NCBI RefSeq assembly: GCF_013337285.1
Contig: NZ_SUPW01000003.1
Span: forward strand, 248,001-312,000
Source: Agrobacterium tumefaciens
Lineage (GTDB): Bacteria; Pseudomonadota; Alphaproteobacteria; Rhizobiales; Rhizobiaceae
Direction of reading: 5' to 3'
Length of the DNA stretch: 64,000 bases
Positions 45,620-55,136 of the stretch are shown piece after piece. The first letter of the stretch is position 1; each line of letters opens with the position of its first letter. The translations under genes were made by a program, and so were the position numbers. The notes under the pieces were generated by a model. It was not told where the DNA came from, ran no database searches, and was given only the letters and a program-made list of their open reading frames with translations.

Positions 45620-45875
45620 ATTCCGCCGCCCGCCTCTGCCGATTTCGATATCACTGCATTCCTGATTAAGGGGGCAACCGGCGCTTGGCAACACAGGAAA
45701 AAACGCAGAGATGAAAAACCGCCAATCATTTCCGTCGCTTGTCGCATTTTTCAAAGAAATTTTCGCGTTTTTGTCATTTCCCTGTTGCATTCCAAAATCG
45801 ATTGAGCGATATAGCGCCCGTCGCCGCAACGTGGTGACCCACGGTTCAGCGACTACCCCGGACCGGTGGATTTGA

Positions 45876-45950
45876 GCGGGTGTAGCTCAGGGGTAGAGCA
45901 CAACCTTGCCAAGGTTGGGGTCGAGGGTTCAAATCCCTTCGCCCGCTCCA
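45876..45950 (+). tRNA. tRNA-Gly(GCC)
   Basis: A complete 75-base cloverleaf with encoded CCA: acceptor GCGGGTG with its 3' partner, D arm GCTC/GAGC, anticodon stem CAACC/GGTTG around loop TTGCCAA (anticodon GCC), T arm with TTCAAAT. No intron. Confidence 0.97.
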
Positions 45951-46136
45951 AATTTTCCAAAAGATAGAATCTACGACTGAATACTGAATTCAGACCGGCT
46001 GAGTTATGCGGTTCGGCGCTCAAGAGTTCGTCATCCTCCCTTGTCAGAACATTTGTGAAATTATCGAGCGGATGGAACCTCCGGCAGAAATGGCCGTTTC
46101 AGATTCGAGGCTCCTAACCTCAGTTCCCCTATGAAT

Positions 46137-46162
46137 TGCCCGCCATGAGCGGGCATTTTTTT
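46137..46162 (+). terminator. Strong intrinsic terminator without an obvious gene
   Basis: A perfect 7-bp stem TGCCCGC (46137-46143)/GCGGGCA (46149-46155) with a 5-base loop is followed by seven T residues. The stretch 45951-46136 upstream has no ORF that looks coding, so this either ends the tRNA-Gly transcript or marks the 3' end of a small RNA. Confidence 0.75.
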
Positions 46163-46257
46163 AAGGGCGCCTGTCGCCAAAAAATAAATCCGCCCGTCCG
46201 GAACATCGCCCACACACGGGGCGTTTCCCTGTGTTGATCAACACCGGGGGAACACCC

Positions 46258-46554
46258 ATGTCCGCAATTTCGAAAACTCTTTTGATTGCAGCATTCGCCG
46301 CCGTGACTATGCCGGCCGCTTCCTTCGCCGCAGACATGATCATTTATGGTCAGGATCAGCCTCCGCGGCACAGAACCCACCACGAACCGCGCGCGACTGC
46401 GAACACCTATTCGAATCATGCGGAAATGCGCTGCTCCGAGAACATCGTCTCCTATCGGGCGCCTTACCAGCGGCACACGGAACTGGTAACGCTCTGCCAT
46501 CCGCCACTAAATTGGCGAACGGAGCCGTCCACGGCAACAATATGGTCGCCATGA
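46258..46554 (+). CDS. Small secreted protein of unknown function
   Basis: A 98-residue protein with a clear signal peptide (MSAISKTLLIAAFAAVTMP, cleavage after SFA around residue 24). The mature part is rich in His, Arg, Tyr and Pro (QDQPPRHRTHHEPRAT) and has two cysteines (MRCSEN, TLCHPP) that could form a disulfide in the periplasm. The 5' side has a GGGGG stretch before the ATG. I do not recognise the family. An intrinsic terminator follows at 46617. Confidence 0.6.
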   Translation: MSAISKTLLIAAFAAVTMPAASFAADMIIYGQDQPPRHRTHHEPRATANTYSNHAEMRCSENIVSYRAPYQRHTELVTLCHPPLNWRTEPSTATIWSP

Positions 46555-46616
46555 TCTTGCCATAATTCATTCGATGTGCTTTTGTGCAGCCGCCCTTGTG
46601 GGAGGGGGTAGAGGTC

Positions 46617-46662
46617 GAGACCCGCTGGTTGCTTTTGGCAGCAGGCGGGTTTCCCTTTTTTT
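46617..46662 (+). terminator. Intrinsic terminator of the small secreted protein gene
   Basis: GAGACCCGC (46617-46625) pairs with GCGGGTTTC (46645-46653), with an inner GCTG/CAGC stem and TTTT loop, then CCTTTTTTT. It fits the rightward gene ending at 46554. Confidence 0.75.
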
Positions 46663-46710
46663 GGCGACCGCCCTTCCTATTGTAATCCTATAGTCAGGTA
46701 GATAATCAAA

Positions 46711-47541
46711 TTAGGCGACCTGAGGCGGATATTTGTCGTGTATCCTTCTTTGGACACGATTACCCATATCGGAAAAAATTTGGAAGAGCCTTGGAAGGTG
46801 TGGCAGTGGGTCCTCTACTGACCTTCCCTTTTGAGTGATTCCGTTCCTATGTACGCAATCATGACGAATCTGCTGCATACTAAGTAAGAACTTCCTATCC
46901 TCGTCAGTGTCCGGAAAGATATCAACTTTTAATGCGGTTAGAAAAATGGACTGCACGAAAACAAAGTTATGGAAAGATACCGTTTCTATAAATTTTTCGA
47001 TCTTTTCCATAACTATCGCTGGGGATTTTTCGATCTGGGCGAGAGAAAATTTTGTGTCCTTAAGACCATCCAGACGTTCGACCATTGCAAGTCTCGCCGC
47101 CGAATCACGGCTTACAAAGCTATGTAAGCTGTCAGATAACAAAGCCTCAAAATTTGAGAATGCTTGCATCAAATACATACGGTGAAGCATAGGATTGGGC
47201 TTGTGAGAAAGCCATTTTATGACTTCTTCCAAGCTAGCTTGAGCGTGATAAAATGCCTCCAATCCTCCGTTATTAGGATCGAAGTAAATGGGATATTGGA
47301 CCTCATTCGCGATCGCCACTTTGTGGCCATCCGGCAATATTTTTGCAAAGAATGAAGACAGGTGCCCAGACACCTCAATAGTCGTCACTGCTCCGCAAGC
47401 TTTACATTTTTCATTCAGCGTTGTTGATGCTTCAATTTCGCTAACCCAGTCCTGCCCTGGTAATGTCGGAGCCGGACGCTCAAAACGAACAATGTCTCCG
47501 CATTCCGAGCAGTTGATTGATCCAGTGACTACTGTGCGCAT
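46711..47541 (-). CDS. Orphan protein with zinc-ribbon and HEPN-like motif
   Basis: A 276-residue protein of no family I can name. The N-terminus has two Cys pairs, Cys11-x2-Cys14 and Cys46-x2-Cys49, a probable zinc ribbon. The C-terminal half is helical and contains QIRHDCVHRNG, in which Arg226-x4-His231 matches the Rx4-6H catalytic motif of HEPN ribonucleases. The gene is visibly richer in A/T than its neighbours and sits alone between tRNA-Gly and the CAU tRNA, which suggests gain by transfer. It may be an RNase of a defence or stress system, but no antitoxin or partner gene is adjacent. No signal peptide. Confidence 0.65.
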   Translation of the reverse strand: MRTVVTGSINCSECGDIVRFERPAPTLPGQDWVSEIEASTTLNEKCKACGAVTTIEVSGHLSSFFAKILPDGHKVAIANEVQYPIYFDPNNGGLEAFYHAQASLEEVIKWLSHKPNPMLHRMYLMQAFSNFEALLSDSLHSFVSRDSAARLAMVERLDGLKDTKFSLAQIEKSPAIVMEKIEKFIETVSFHNFVFVQSIFLTALKVDIFPDTDEDRKFLLSMQQIRHDCVHRNGITQKGRSVEDPLPHLPRLFQIFSDMGNRVQRRIHDKYPPQVA

Positions 47542-47665
47542 ATCGGATCTTCTTGTAGTGAACCACTGGTAGTCGATCGGACGAACAAATTAACACTTAT
47601 CACAGACCGGCAATATTTATTGTCCAGAATATAAACCAAAATCTACTTTTTTAAATTTCTAAAAA

Positions 47666-47742
47666 TGGTAGCGGGAGAGGGACTTGAACCCCCGACACGC
47701 GGATTATGATTCCGCTGCTCTAACCACCTGAGCTACCCCGCC
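47666..47742 (-). tRNA. tRNA with anticodon CAU, probably elongator tRNA-Met
   Basis: A 77-base gene with encoded CCA (complement of 47666-47668). Acceptor GGCGGGG/TCCCGCT has G-U pairs at both ends; D arm GCTC/GAGC; anticodon stem GCGGA/TCCGC with loop ATCATAA (anticodon CAT); T arm with TTCAAGT. It lacks the mismatched first pair of an initiator tRNA. It could instead be the tRNA-Ile that TilS converts to lysidine; the two cannot be told apart with certainty by eye. Confidence 0.9.
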
Positions 47743-47877
47743 ACAGGGGAAACGTGACAGTCATGTGACCGGCCGCTCCATCAGGATGAGCGGCTTATAA
47801 GGTGCCGCTCCCCAAAGTGTCAAGCGCAAGATGCGCAAAAAATTCGCTTTCCGCCTCGCGGCAAAAAGTGAACTGTT

Positions 47878-49086
47878 TCAGGCCGCAACCGGCTTTTCCA
47901 AAAGCGCCTTAAGCGAGGCCTCGGCTTCCACCGAGCGTTCCGAACGTTCGATGAAACCGCCGCCGTAAACGCGGGCATCCGCGCCCGGCGCGGAATAGAG
48001 CACGCAGGCCTGGCCGGGGGCGACGCCGGCCTCGCCGGTCATCAGATCCACATAGATGCCGTTTTCATCTGCGTGCAGCACTGCTTCCATTGGCGGGCGG
48101 GTGGAGCGCACCTTGGCGAAACAGGCAAAGCCCTGCCCGGCATCGTCCGCCAATGCGCCATCTCCCAGCCAGTTCATGTCACGCAGATAGACACGGCGGG
48201 TTTCCAGCGCTTCACGCGGGCCAACAATGACCCGACGGCCCCGCGCATCGAGATGCACGACGTAGAGCGGCTCTCCTGTGGCGACGCCGATGCCGCGGCG
48301 CTGTCCGATCGTATAATGCACGATGCCGTCGTGACGGCCCAGTACACGGCCGTCCAGATGCACGATATCCCCGACCAAAGCCGCATTCGGCTTCAGCTTG
48401 TTGATGATATCGGTATATTTGCCCTGCGGCACAAAACAGATGTCCTGGCTGTCGGCCTTCTTGGCGACGACGAGCCCCATATCTTCCGCCAGCGCCCGCG
48501 TTTCGGCCTTGGAGAGACCGCCGAGCGGAAACCGCAGATAATCGATCTGCTCCTGCGTCGTCGCGAACAGGAACCAGCTCTGGTCGCGGTCACTGTCGAT
48601 GGGACGATAGAGCGCGCGGTGTCCCGACTGGCCGGAGACCGGATTGGGGCGTGAACGGATATAATGTCCGGTCGCCAGCGCATCGGCGCCCAGTTCTTGC
48701 GCGGTGGCCAACAGATCGGCGAATTTTACCGTCTGGTTGCAGGCCACGCAGGGGATCGGCGTTTCACCCATCGCATAGGCTTCGGCGAAGGGATTGATGA
48801 CGGTTTCGCGGAACCTCGCCTCATAATCCAGCACATAGTGGGGAATACCGAGCGTTTCGCAGACCCTGCGCGCATCGTCGATATCCTGTCCGGCGCAACA
48901 GGAGCCGGCGCGGTGCACCGCAGCACCGTGGTCATAGAGCTGGAGCGTAATGCCGAGAACATCATAGCCCTCGCGCTTGAGGATACCTGCCACAACAGAA
49001 GAATCGACGCCACCGGACATGGCGACAACGATCCGGGTATCTTCCGGCCTCTTGTCAAAATCGAGCGTATTCACGTTTTTTCCCAT
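47878..49086 (-). CDS. mnmA: tRNA-specific 2-thiouridylase MnmA
   Basis: Adds sulfur at U34 of Lys, Glu and Gln tRNAs. In 402 residues: PP-loop [13 protein letters not shown] near residue 24, the catalytic Cys pair in [11 protein letters not shown] near 120 and [10 protein letters not shown] near 215, and the tRNA-binding GQRRGIGVA. The start [14 protein letters not shown] fits family length. An alphaproteobacterial trait is the insertion around the second Cys. Single gene, downstream of the CAU tRNA on the other side of a 135-base gap. Confidence 0.96.
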   Translation of the reverse strand: MGKNVNTLDFDKRPEDTRIVVAMSGGVDSSVVAGILKREGYDVLGITLQLYDHGAAVHRAGSCCAGQDIDDARRVCETLGIPHYVLDYEARFRETVINPFAEAYAMGETPIPCVACNQTVKFADLLATAQELGADALATGHYIRSRPNPVSGQSGHRALYRPIDSDRDQSWFLFATTQEQIDYLRFPLGGLSKAETRALAEDMGLVVAKKADSQDICFVPQGKYTDIINKLKPNAALVGDIVHLDGRVLGRHDGIVHYTIGQRRGIGVATGEPLYVVHLDARGRRVIVGPREALETRRVYLRDMNWLGDGALADDAGQGFACFAKVRSTRPPMEAVLHADENGIYVDLMTGEAGVAPGQACVLYSAPGADARVYGGGFIERSERSVEAEASLKALLEKPVAA

Positions 49087-49229
49087 CGTCAGTCATAACG
49101 GGGGTAAAGGCCCCGCCGCCTGTCGGTCATCCGCCACGTGGGCATCAGCCGGAAAAAACCGGACTGTCATGCCTCGTCATCCTGCGGATTTAAGGGCTGC
49201 ATATAGAAAAGAAAGGCCGCGCACGCAAG

Positions 49230-49252
49230 TACGGGGCGGAAAACCGCCCCGT
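49230..49252. terminator. GC-rich hairpin, terminator-like
   Basis: ACGGGGCGG and CCGCCCCGT pair perfectly around AAAA. No T tract follows on either strand, so it is a weak terminator candidate at the end of the leftward OpgC-like gene, about 35 bases past its stop. Confidence 0.35.
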
Positions 49253-49286
49253 AAAGACATACCAAACATGAATAGCGCCGAAGCGT

Positions 49287-50477
49287 TTAGGCGCCGGCAG
49301 CCTTCTGGCCGCTGTTGCCAGTCCACTTGTCGCGCTCCCGCCACAGGGCCGGCAGGGCCAGCAGCCCAATAGCCGTCAGGGCGATCAGCGTCTTGTTCAA
49401 CTGCGACAGTTCCACCGTACGGCCATCCAGATAATAGACGCCGTAGACGATCGCCACATGCCAGACGTAAACCTGCAGCGAATGGCGGCCGAGTAGCTGA
49501 AGGAACTTCAGCGACAGCACCCAGATGACGCCTTCGGCAATGGAGCGCACAAGCGGGCGATGGTGCCTCGGACCGGCGATCACCAGCCATGTCAGGCCAA
49601 TGCCAACGGCAAGAAAGTTGATGAGATAGACGGGGCCGAAATCGGCGCGGATTTCCATGGTGGAAAACTTGCCCATCATGAATTCCGGCATCAAGCCCCA
49701 GGCTGTCGCGATGCGCAGCGGCATGAAGAACAGGCAGGCGATGAGTGCAGCCTTGGGAAGCCAGGTTCTCTCAGGCGAGAAGATAGCCTTCCACGGAATG
49801 CGGTTTTGCGCTGTCATCGCTCCAAGCACGAGCGCCGAATAAAACACCAGCTGCCAGCCGAGCAGATTGAAGCTGACGCGGATGCCCTGTTCGTCGGCGC
49901 CCTTGACGAGTTCGTTAAGCGGCGCAGTGACAATCTGCTGGAGCCCGAGCTGACCGGCCATCCACACCAGCATTGAGCCGGCGAGAACATAGGCCCACTT
50001 GCCGTCGAGGCAGAGCTTGATAAGGATCGGCGCAAACAGCATGTAGACGATATATTGCGGCAAAATATCCATGAATGTCGGCTGGAACAGGAAAGCCGCA
50101 ATCGCCGCCAGACGTAACGGATCGTCGAACGAGGTCATACCGAGCCAGTTGTACCAGATATAGGGCGCATGCGGGATGACCATACGGAAGAACAGCACGG
50201 CGATGACGAGGCCCATCGCATAACGATAAAGCTCCATAGCCCGGTTCCAGATCGCCTGTTTGCCGGCGTCATAACCGTATTTCATCATCTTGCGGGCATA
50301 GACCATGCCGATCAAAAGGCCTGACAGGAACACGAAGCCCTGTGCGTCTTCCACGAAGGCAAACTGGCGATGGTTGATTTCCACCAGCCAGAAACCGCCG
50401 GCAAACACCAGATGGTTGATCAGCATGAAGACGAGGAAGTAACCACGCATTCCGTCGATCAGGTCAAAGCGTTTCAT
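49287..50477 (-). CDS. opgC: OpgC-like membrane protein (acyltransferase)
   Basis: A 396-residue integral membrane protein with about ten hydrophobic segments. It begins RFDLIDGMRGYFLVFMLINHLVF, the OpgC/acyltransferase-3 opening with the conserved Asp-Gly-x-Arg-Gly and a membrane His, and ends LGRHSLQVYVWHVAIVYGVYYLDG. OpgC succinylates osmoregulated periplasmic glucans; a related role on cyclic beta-glucan or another surface sugar is likely. The ATG at 50477 follows GGAGAGCTATC; a longer frame to 50522 is not needed. Confidence 0.82.
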   Translation of the reverse strand: MKRFDLIDGMRGYFLVFMLINHLVFAGGFWLVEINHRQFAFVEDAQGFVFLSGLLIGMVYARKMMKYGYDAGKQAIWNRAMELYRYAMGLVIAVLFFRMVIPHAPYIWYNWLGMTSFDDPLRLAAIAAFLFQPTFMDILPQYIVYMLFAPILIKLCLDGKWAYVLAGSMLVWMAGQLGLQQIVTAPLNELVKGADEQGIRVSFNLLGWQLVFYSALVLGAMTAQNRIPWKAIFSPERTWLPKAALIACLFFMPLRIATAWGLMPEFMMGKFSTMEIRADFGPVYLINFLAVGIGLTWLVIAGPRHHRPLVRSIAEGVIWVLSLKFLQLLGRHSLQVYVWHVAIVYGVYYLDGRTVELSQLNKTLIALTAIGLLALPALWRERDKWTGNSGQKAAGA

Positions 50478-50906
50478 CTCGATAGCTCTCCGTTCTCGCA
50501 GGGGCCTGCGTTGCCCGGCCACCTGGCCCGGCTTGCGGGAGGCTGGCCGGGGGTCGGATTGTCAACGCGGCTTTGCGCCTGTGGTTCCCTTTCCAAAGCG
50601 GTTTAGAACCGGCACGAAAAGTCACATTGGCGTGTGTTCCCCGTGGTTAGGCCGCAGGGACTGAATGCTTGATGAATAAAAAAAGGCAATTCCGTGGAGC
50701 GTCCAAGCTATGCGCCAGCGAGATATCTTGGCAAAAAGAGCGCAAAGCCTTGCATGGCAGGGCGAAGGCGAACGGCTCGACTTATCGGCACTACAGATAT
50801 TACCCGTTAGATTTATCAGGCATTTTTCTGGAGAGTTGCCTTGGCTCGCGCATCGCTGGAAAAGCCATGCAGCGTAATGAGGCCAGCGGGCCGAATCACG
50901 ACAAAG
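50478..50906. other. Intergenic gap with no gene identified
   Basis: About 430 bases between the OpgC-like gene and a bidirectional terminator. Frames on both strands read through the terminator and lack ribosome sites and family similarity, so I leave them out. An A-rich run lies at 50671-50682. Nothing else stands out. Confidence 0.5.
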
Positions 50907-50943
50907 AAAAGCCCGAAGGTTTGTAAAACCTCCGGGCTTTTTC
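50907..50943. terminator. Bidirectional intrinsic terminator
   Basis: AAAAGCCCGaAGGTTT pairs with AAACCtCCGGGCTTTTT. T-rich tails exist on both strands (CTTTTTC rightward, CTTTTCTTTG leftward). It ends the leftward Tim44-domain gene, whose stop is 26 bases away. Confidence 0.8.
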
Positions 50944-50968
50944 ATTCACAAAAAGACTATGTGTCGCC

Positions 50969-52048
50969 TCATGCAGCGGCCTGAATAGCGGCGACCTGCC
51001 AGTTGTCGTTGCCGCCACGGCGCACGAAGGTCCACATTTCCACCGCTTCGGAAGGCTTGTGCTCGTCACCCTCAATAACCTTGCCCGAGGTGCGATCGCG
51101 CATGATGTCGATGGCGGAATAACGCATGGCCACCGTCGCGTAGTCCTGGCCCTCTTCGTGCCATGCTTCGGCAACATCACCCTGCAGCAGCGTCACGTCA
51201 CGGACGTCGTTCTTCACACCGCTCGTGGCGTTATCGCTCAGTTCCTCGGCAAGGTAGGACATAGCTTCCGGCGTCGTCAGCTTGCGCAGCGCACCGTAAT
51301 CCTCGGCGCCATAAGCGGACTGAACGTCCTGCAGCATTTTCTGGAAGGTTTCGAGGTCGCCTGGGGTGATGCCGATCTCGTCGCCTTCGGAAACAGCGTT
51401 CTCATGCGCTACCGGCTTCGCCGTTGCGGCAGTGACTGCCGCCGCGCCGCCCGCAGCACCGGCAAGCGCGCCGATCTTCGGGATTTTGAACGAGGACGCG
51501 GACGGACCTGCCTGTGAACCACCATTAAAGGAAGAGCCCGAGTGATCCGTGCGCTGCGAGCCGCCGGCTGCACCATAAGCGGGCTGGCCCTGACGGCGCG
51601 ATGCGAAGAAACGCATGGCGAGCATGATGAGACCGCCGATAAGCAGCCCCTGCAACAACATGCCGAAGAAACCGGCCATGCCGCCAAAACCGCCGCCCAT
51701 CAGCATGCCGAATAGGCCGCCCATCAACAGGCCGCCCATCAAACCACCCATCATGCCGCCGAAAAGGCCACGGCTCTGCTGCGGGGCCGCCTGCGCGCCC
51801 GGACGGGCCGGCTGTGCGGCACCCGGCGTTGCCTGGTTGGTATTGGGCGTCATGCTGCGGTTGATCGGTGCTGTCTGGCCCGGCGCAGTGCTGGTCGAAG
51901 GCGGTGCGGAGTATGTCCGCGTACCACGGCTGCCAAAGCCACCACCGGCACGGCGTGCCTCTGCCATATCAACCGCCACGAAAGACACCGCGATACCAAG
52001 TGCGGCGACTGCGAACAAACCCTTGAAGCGCCGAAAGGCAGCAAACAT
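50969..52048 (-). CDS. Tim44-like domain protein
   Basis: A 359-residue protein with a signal or anchor segment (about residues 8-30), a Pro/Thr/Gln-rich linker, then a remarkable Gly/Met-rich hydrophobic stretch around 90-150 (runs of GGLMGGLL, GGFGGMAGFFG) likely forming one or two membrane hairpins, and a C-terminal Tim44-like domain (about 220-358; DLETFQKMLQDVQSAYGAEDYGALR ... VEMWTFVRR). In alphaproteobacteria such proteins are relatives of mitochondrial Tim44; their role is membrane-associated and not well defined. The ATG at 52048 has GGAGAGAG upstream. Confidence 0.85.
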   Translation of the reverse strand: MFAAFRRFKGLFAVAALGIAVSFVAVDMAEARRAGGGFGSRGTRTYSAPPSTSTAPGQTAPINRSMTPNTNQATPGAAQPARPGAQAAPQQSRGLFGGMMGGLMGGLLMGGLFGMLMGGGFGGMAGFFGMLLQGLLIGGLIMLAMRFFASRRQGQPAYGAAGGSQRTDHSGSSFNGGSQAGPSASSFKIPKIGALAGAAGGAAAVTAATAKPVAHENAVSEGDEIGITPGDLETFQKMLQDVQSAYGAEDYGALRKLTTPEAMSYLAEELSDNATSGVKNDVRDVTLLQGDVAEAWHEEGQDYATVAMRYSAIDIMRDRTSGKVIEGDEHKPSEAVEMWTFVRRGGNDNWQVAAIQAAA

Positions 52049-52209
52049 CACTCTCTCCTGTTGGCCGCCCTCCCATGAGCGGCATGTCAGCAGCCGATAT
52101 AGCAACTCATGATCATCATTTTTAGACCACTCGGCTTAAATTTTTCGTGATATGCAACCAAAACGCGAGACAGCCGCGTATTGCCGTAAAACCAGTGGCT
52201 AGAAAACCG

Positions 52210-52243
52210 AAAAACCCGGCACAGGGTCTCCCCTGCACCGGGC
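52210..52243 (-). terminator. Intrinsic terminator of serA
   Basis: On the reverse strand CCCGGTGCAGGG pairs with CCCTGTGCCGGG around GAGA, followed by TTTTTC. It lies about 35 bases after the serA stop. Confidence 0.82.
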
Positions 52244-52276
52244 CTTATTGTCCCCTTGGGAGGAACGATAAGTGTA

Positions 52277-53872
52277 TCAATCGACGTTGAAAGTCAGCGG
52301 CTTGACCTGGCGGATCGCCGGGTTGGCGCGCAGCTTGTCCAGTACGGTTTCGGAAACCGGACCATCGACGTAAAGCAGCGCGATGGCGTCACCGGCTTCC
52401 TTTTCACGGCCGAGCTGGAAGTTGGCGATGTTGACGCCAGCTTCGCCGAGCGTGGTGCCCATGAAGCCGATCATGCCGGGAACGTCGGTGTTGGTGATGT
52501 AGATCATGTGCGATCCGACATCGGCATCCATGTTGATGTTCTTGATCTGGATGAAGCGCGGCTTGCCATCCGAAAACACCGTGCCGGCCACCGAGCGGAT
52601 CTGGTTTTCCGTCTTCACCGTCAGCTTGATGTAGCCGTCGTAGACGCCGGTCTTGTCGCGCTTGACCTCGGAAAGGATGATGCCCTTTTCCTTAATCATG
52701 ACCGGAGCGGAAACCATGTTCACGTCGGAAACCTGGCTGCGGATGAGGCCGGCCAGCAACGCGCTGGTCAGCGCCTTGGTGTTCATGTTGGCGGTGGCAC
52801 CGTCATAAAGGATTTCGATTTCCTTGGTGGCGCTTTCCTGCACCTGGCCAACGAAGGAACCGAGAACATCCGCCAGACGGATGAAAGGCTTCAGGCGCGG
52901 TGCTTCTTCAGCCGTGATCGACGGCATATTGATGGCGTTGGAGACTGCACCCTTGACGAGGTAGTCCGACATCTGCTCGGCAACCTGAAGCGCGACATTT
53001 TCCTGTGCTTCCGTGGTCGACGCACCGAGATGCGGCGTGCAGACGACGTTTGGCAGGCCGAAAAGCGGGCTTTCGGTGGCTGGTTCGACTTCGAACACGT
53101 CGAAACCGGCGCCGGCGACATGGCCGGACTTGATGGCTTCGGCAAGGGCCGCTTCATCCACCAGACCGCCACGGGCGCAGTTGACGATACGCACGCCCTT
53201 CTTGGTCTTGGCAAGGTTTTCAGCATTGAGGATGCCGCGCGTCTTGTCGGTCATAGGCACATGCAGGGTAATGAAATCAGCCTGGGCCAACAGCTCGTCG
53301 AGTTCAACCTTGGTCACGCCCATTTCCTGCGCACGCTCCGGCGACAGGAAGGGGTCATAGGCCAGAACATGCATCTTCAAGCCCAGTGCCCGCGAGCAGA
53401 CGATGCCGCCGATATTGCCGGCACCGATGACGCCGAGCGTCTTGCCGGTGATTTCGACACCCATGAACTTCGACTTTTCCCACTTGCCAGCCTGCGTGGA
53501 GCTATCGGCGGCCGGGAGCTGGCGCGCGACGGCGAACATCAGTGCGATGGCATGTTCGGCAGTGGTGATGGAGTTGCCGAACGGCGTGTTCATGACGATG
53601 ATACCACGGCGCGAGGCGGCCGGAATATCAACATTGTCCACACCGATGCCGGCGCGACCGATGACCTTGAGGTTGGTCGCCGCTTCGATCAGCTTCTCGG
53701 TCGCCTTGGTGGCGGAACGGATGGCGAGACCATCGTAATTGCCGATGATTTCGGCAAGCTTGTCCTTGTCCTTGCCGAGCTTCGGCTGGAAATCAACTTC
53801 GACGCCACGATCACGGAAAATCTGGACGGCGGTTTCCGACAGTTCGTCGGATACAAGTACGCGAGGTGCCAT
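52277..53872 (-). CDS. serA: D-3-phosphoglycerate dehydrogenase
   Basis: First step of serine synthesis: 3-phosphoglycerate to 3-phosphohydroxypyruvate. The 531 residues form the long type: catalytic/Rossmann part (about 1-310) with GVIGAGNIGGIVCSRAL, Arg in NCARGGLVDE, Glu in FEVEPATESPLFG and His in TPHLGASTTEAQ; an intervening ASB domain (about 320-450); and a C-terminal ACT domain (about 455-525; DVPGMIGFMGTTLGEAGVNIANF). Serine feedback through the ACT domain is typical. It follows serC by 85 bases in one operon. Confidence 0.97.
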   Translation of the reverse strand: MAPRVLVSDELSETAVQIFRDRGVEVDFQPKLGKDKDKLAEIIGNYDGLAIRSATKATEKLIEAATNLKVIGRAGIGVDNVDIPAASRRGIIVMNTPFGNSITTAEHAIALMFAVARQLPAADSSTQAGKWEKSKFMGVEITGKTLGVIGAGNIGGIVCSRALGLKMHVLAYDPFLSPERAQEMGVTKVELDELLAQADFITLHVPMTDKTRGILNAENLAKTKKGVRIVNCARGGLVDEAALAEAIKSGHVAGAGFDVFEVEPATESPLFGLPNVVCTPHLGASTTEAQENVALQVAEQMSDYLVKGAVSNAINMPSITAEEAPRLKPFIRLADVLGSFVGQVQESATKEIEILYDGATANMNTKALTSALLAGLIRSQVSDVNMVSAPVMIKEKGIILSEVKRDKTGVYDGYIKLTVKTENQIRSVAGTVFSDGKPRFIQIKNINMDADVGSHMIYITNTDVPGMIGFMGTTLGEAGVNIANFQLGREKEAGDAIALLYVDGPVSETVLDKLRANPAIRQVKPLTFNVD

Positions 53873-53957
53873 GGTTCACGGGCTCCTTGGAGGAAACGAT
53901 TGAGATGTGCGAATGGAGAATGCGCGGCCCTGCATCTGCGCAGGGCCGATATCAAAA

Positions 53958-55136
53958 TCAGGCGGCAGCCTTGGAAAGTGCTGCCTTCTGCGTCTGGTAG
54001 GCCCAGGCGAGCCAGGGCATGACAGCTTGCATATCCGCCGTCTCGATGGTGGCGCCGGCCCAGATGCGCAGACCGGACGGTGCGTCACGGTAAGCGCCGA
54101 TATCGAGGGCGACATTTTCCTTTTCGAGCAGGGCGACGATGCCCTTGGCGAAATCGGCCTGTGCGGCCGCATCCAGCGCCTGTACCTCGGGATCGACGAT
54201 CTTCAGGCAGACGGAGGTGTTGGAGCGGGTTTCCGGCTTGACGGCCAGGTTGGCGATCCAGTCATTCTTCTCGATGAAGTCGTAGATGACCTTGGCATTG
54301 GCATCGGCACGGCCGATCAGCACCTTCAGCCCACCTAGGTTCTTCGCCCACAGCAGCGCGTCGATATAGTCCTCAACGCAGAGCATGGAGGGCGTATTGA
54401 TCGTTTCGCCGGTGAAGATGCCTTCGATCAGCTTGCCGCCGGAGACCATGCGGAAGATTTTCGGCAGCGGCCATGCCGGCGAATAGCTCAGCAGACGCTC
54501 GACAGCGCGGGGCGACAGAATGATAACGCCATGGCCGCCCTCACCGCCCAGAACCTTCTGCCAGGAGAAAGTCACGACGTCGAGTTTCGTAAAGTCCATG
54601 TCCTGCGCAAAGGCCGCCGAGGTGGCGTCGCAGATCGTCAGACCCTTACGGTCGTCAGGAATGAAATCGGCATTGGCAACGCGAACGCCGGATGTCGTGC
54701 CGTTCCAGGTGAAAACCACGTCACGGTCGAAATCGACTTCAGCAAGGTTCGGCAGCAGGCCATAATCGGCCTCGAACTTGCGAACGTCCTTCAGCTTCAG
54801 CTGCTTGACGACGTCGGTGACCCAGCCGGCGCCGAAGCTTTCCCAGGCGAGCATATCGACGCCGCGTTCACCGAGCAGCGACCAGAGCGCCATTTCAACG
54901 GCGCCGGTGTCGGATGCGGGAACGATGCCGATGCGATAATCGGCGGGAACATTCAGAATTTCACGGGTGAGATCGATGGCCTGCTTCAGCTTGGCTTTGC
55001 CAACCTTGGCGCGATGCGAGCGACCGAGCGGTGCATCGGAGAGAGCATCTAGCGACCAACCGGGACGCTTCGAGCAGGGACCAGAAGAAAAATGCGCATT
55101 GCCCGGACGGAGGTCCGGCTTCACTATATCTGTCAT
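53958..55136 (-). CDS. serC: Phosphoserine aminotransferase
   Basis: A PLP enzyme that converts 3-phosphohydroxypyruvate and glutamate to phosphoserine (and acts in pyridoxine synthesis in some bacteria). The 392-residue alphaproteobacterial type shows [15 protein letters not shown] at the start, [33 protein letters not shown] with the PLP lysine in SWQK near residue 193. It is preceded by a conserved serC leader and followed by serA. Confidence 0.96.
   Translation of the reverse strand: MTDIVKPDLRPGNAHFSSGPCSKRPGWSLDALSDAPLGRSHRAKVGKAKLKQAIDLTREILNVPADYRIGIVPASDTGAVEMALWSLLGERGVDMLAWESFGAGWVTDVVKQLKLKDVRKFEADYGLLPNLAEVDFDRDVVFTWNGTTSGVRVANADFIPDDRKGLTICDATSAAFAQDMDFTKLDVVTFSWQKVLGGEGGHGVIILSPRAVERLLSYSPAWPLPKIFRMVSGGKLIEGIFTGETINTPSMLCVEDYIDALLWAKNLGGLKVLIGRADANAKVIYDFIEKNDWIANLAVKPETRSNTSVCLKIVDPEVQALDAAAQADFAKGIVALLEKENVALDIGAYRDAPSGLRIWAGATIETADMQAVMPWLAWAYQTQKAALSKAAA

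Noticed and set aside
50622-50945. Frames of 85 and 107 codons on opposite strands upstream of the Tim44-domain gene
   Set aside because: Both run through the bidirectional terminator at 50907-50943, lack ribosome sites, and resemble no family.
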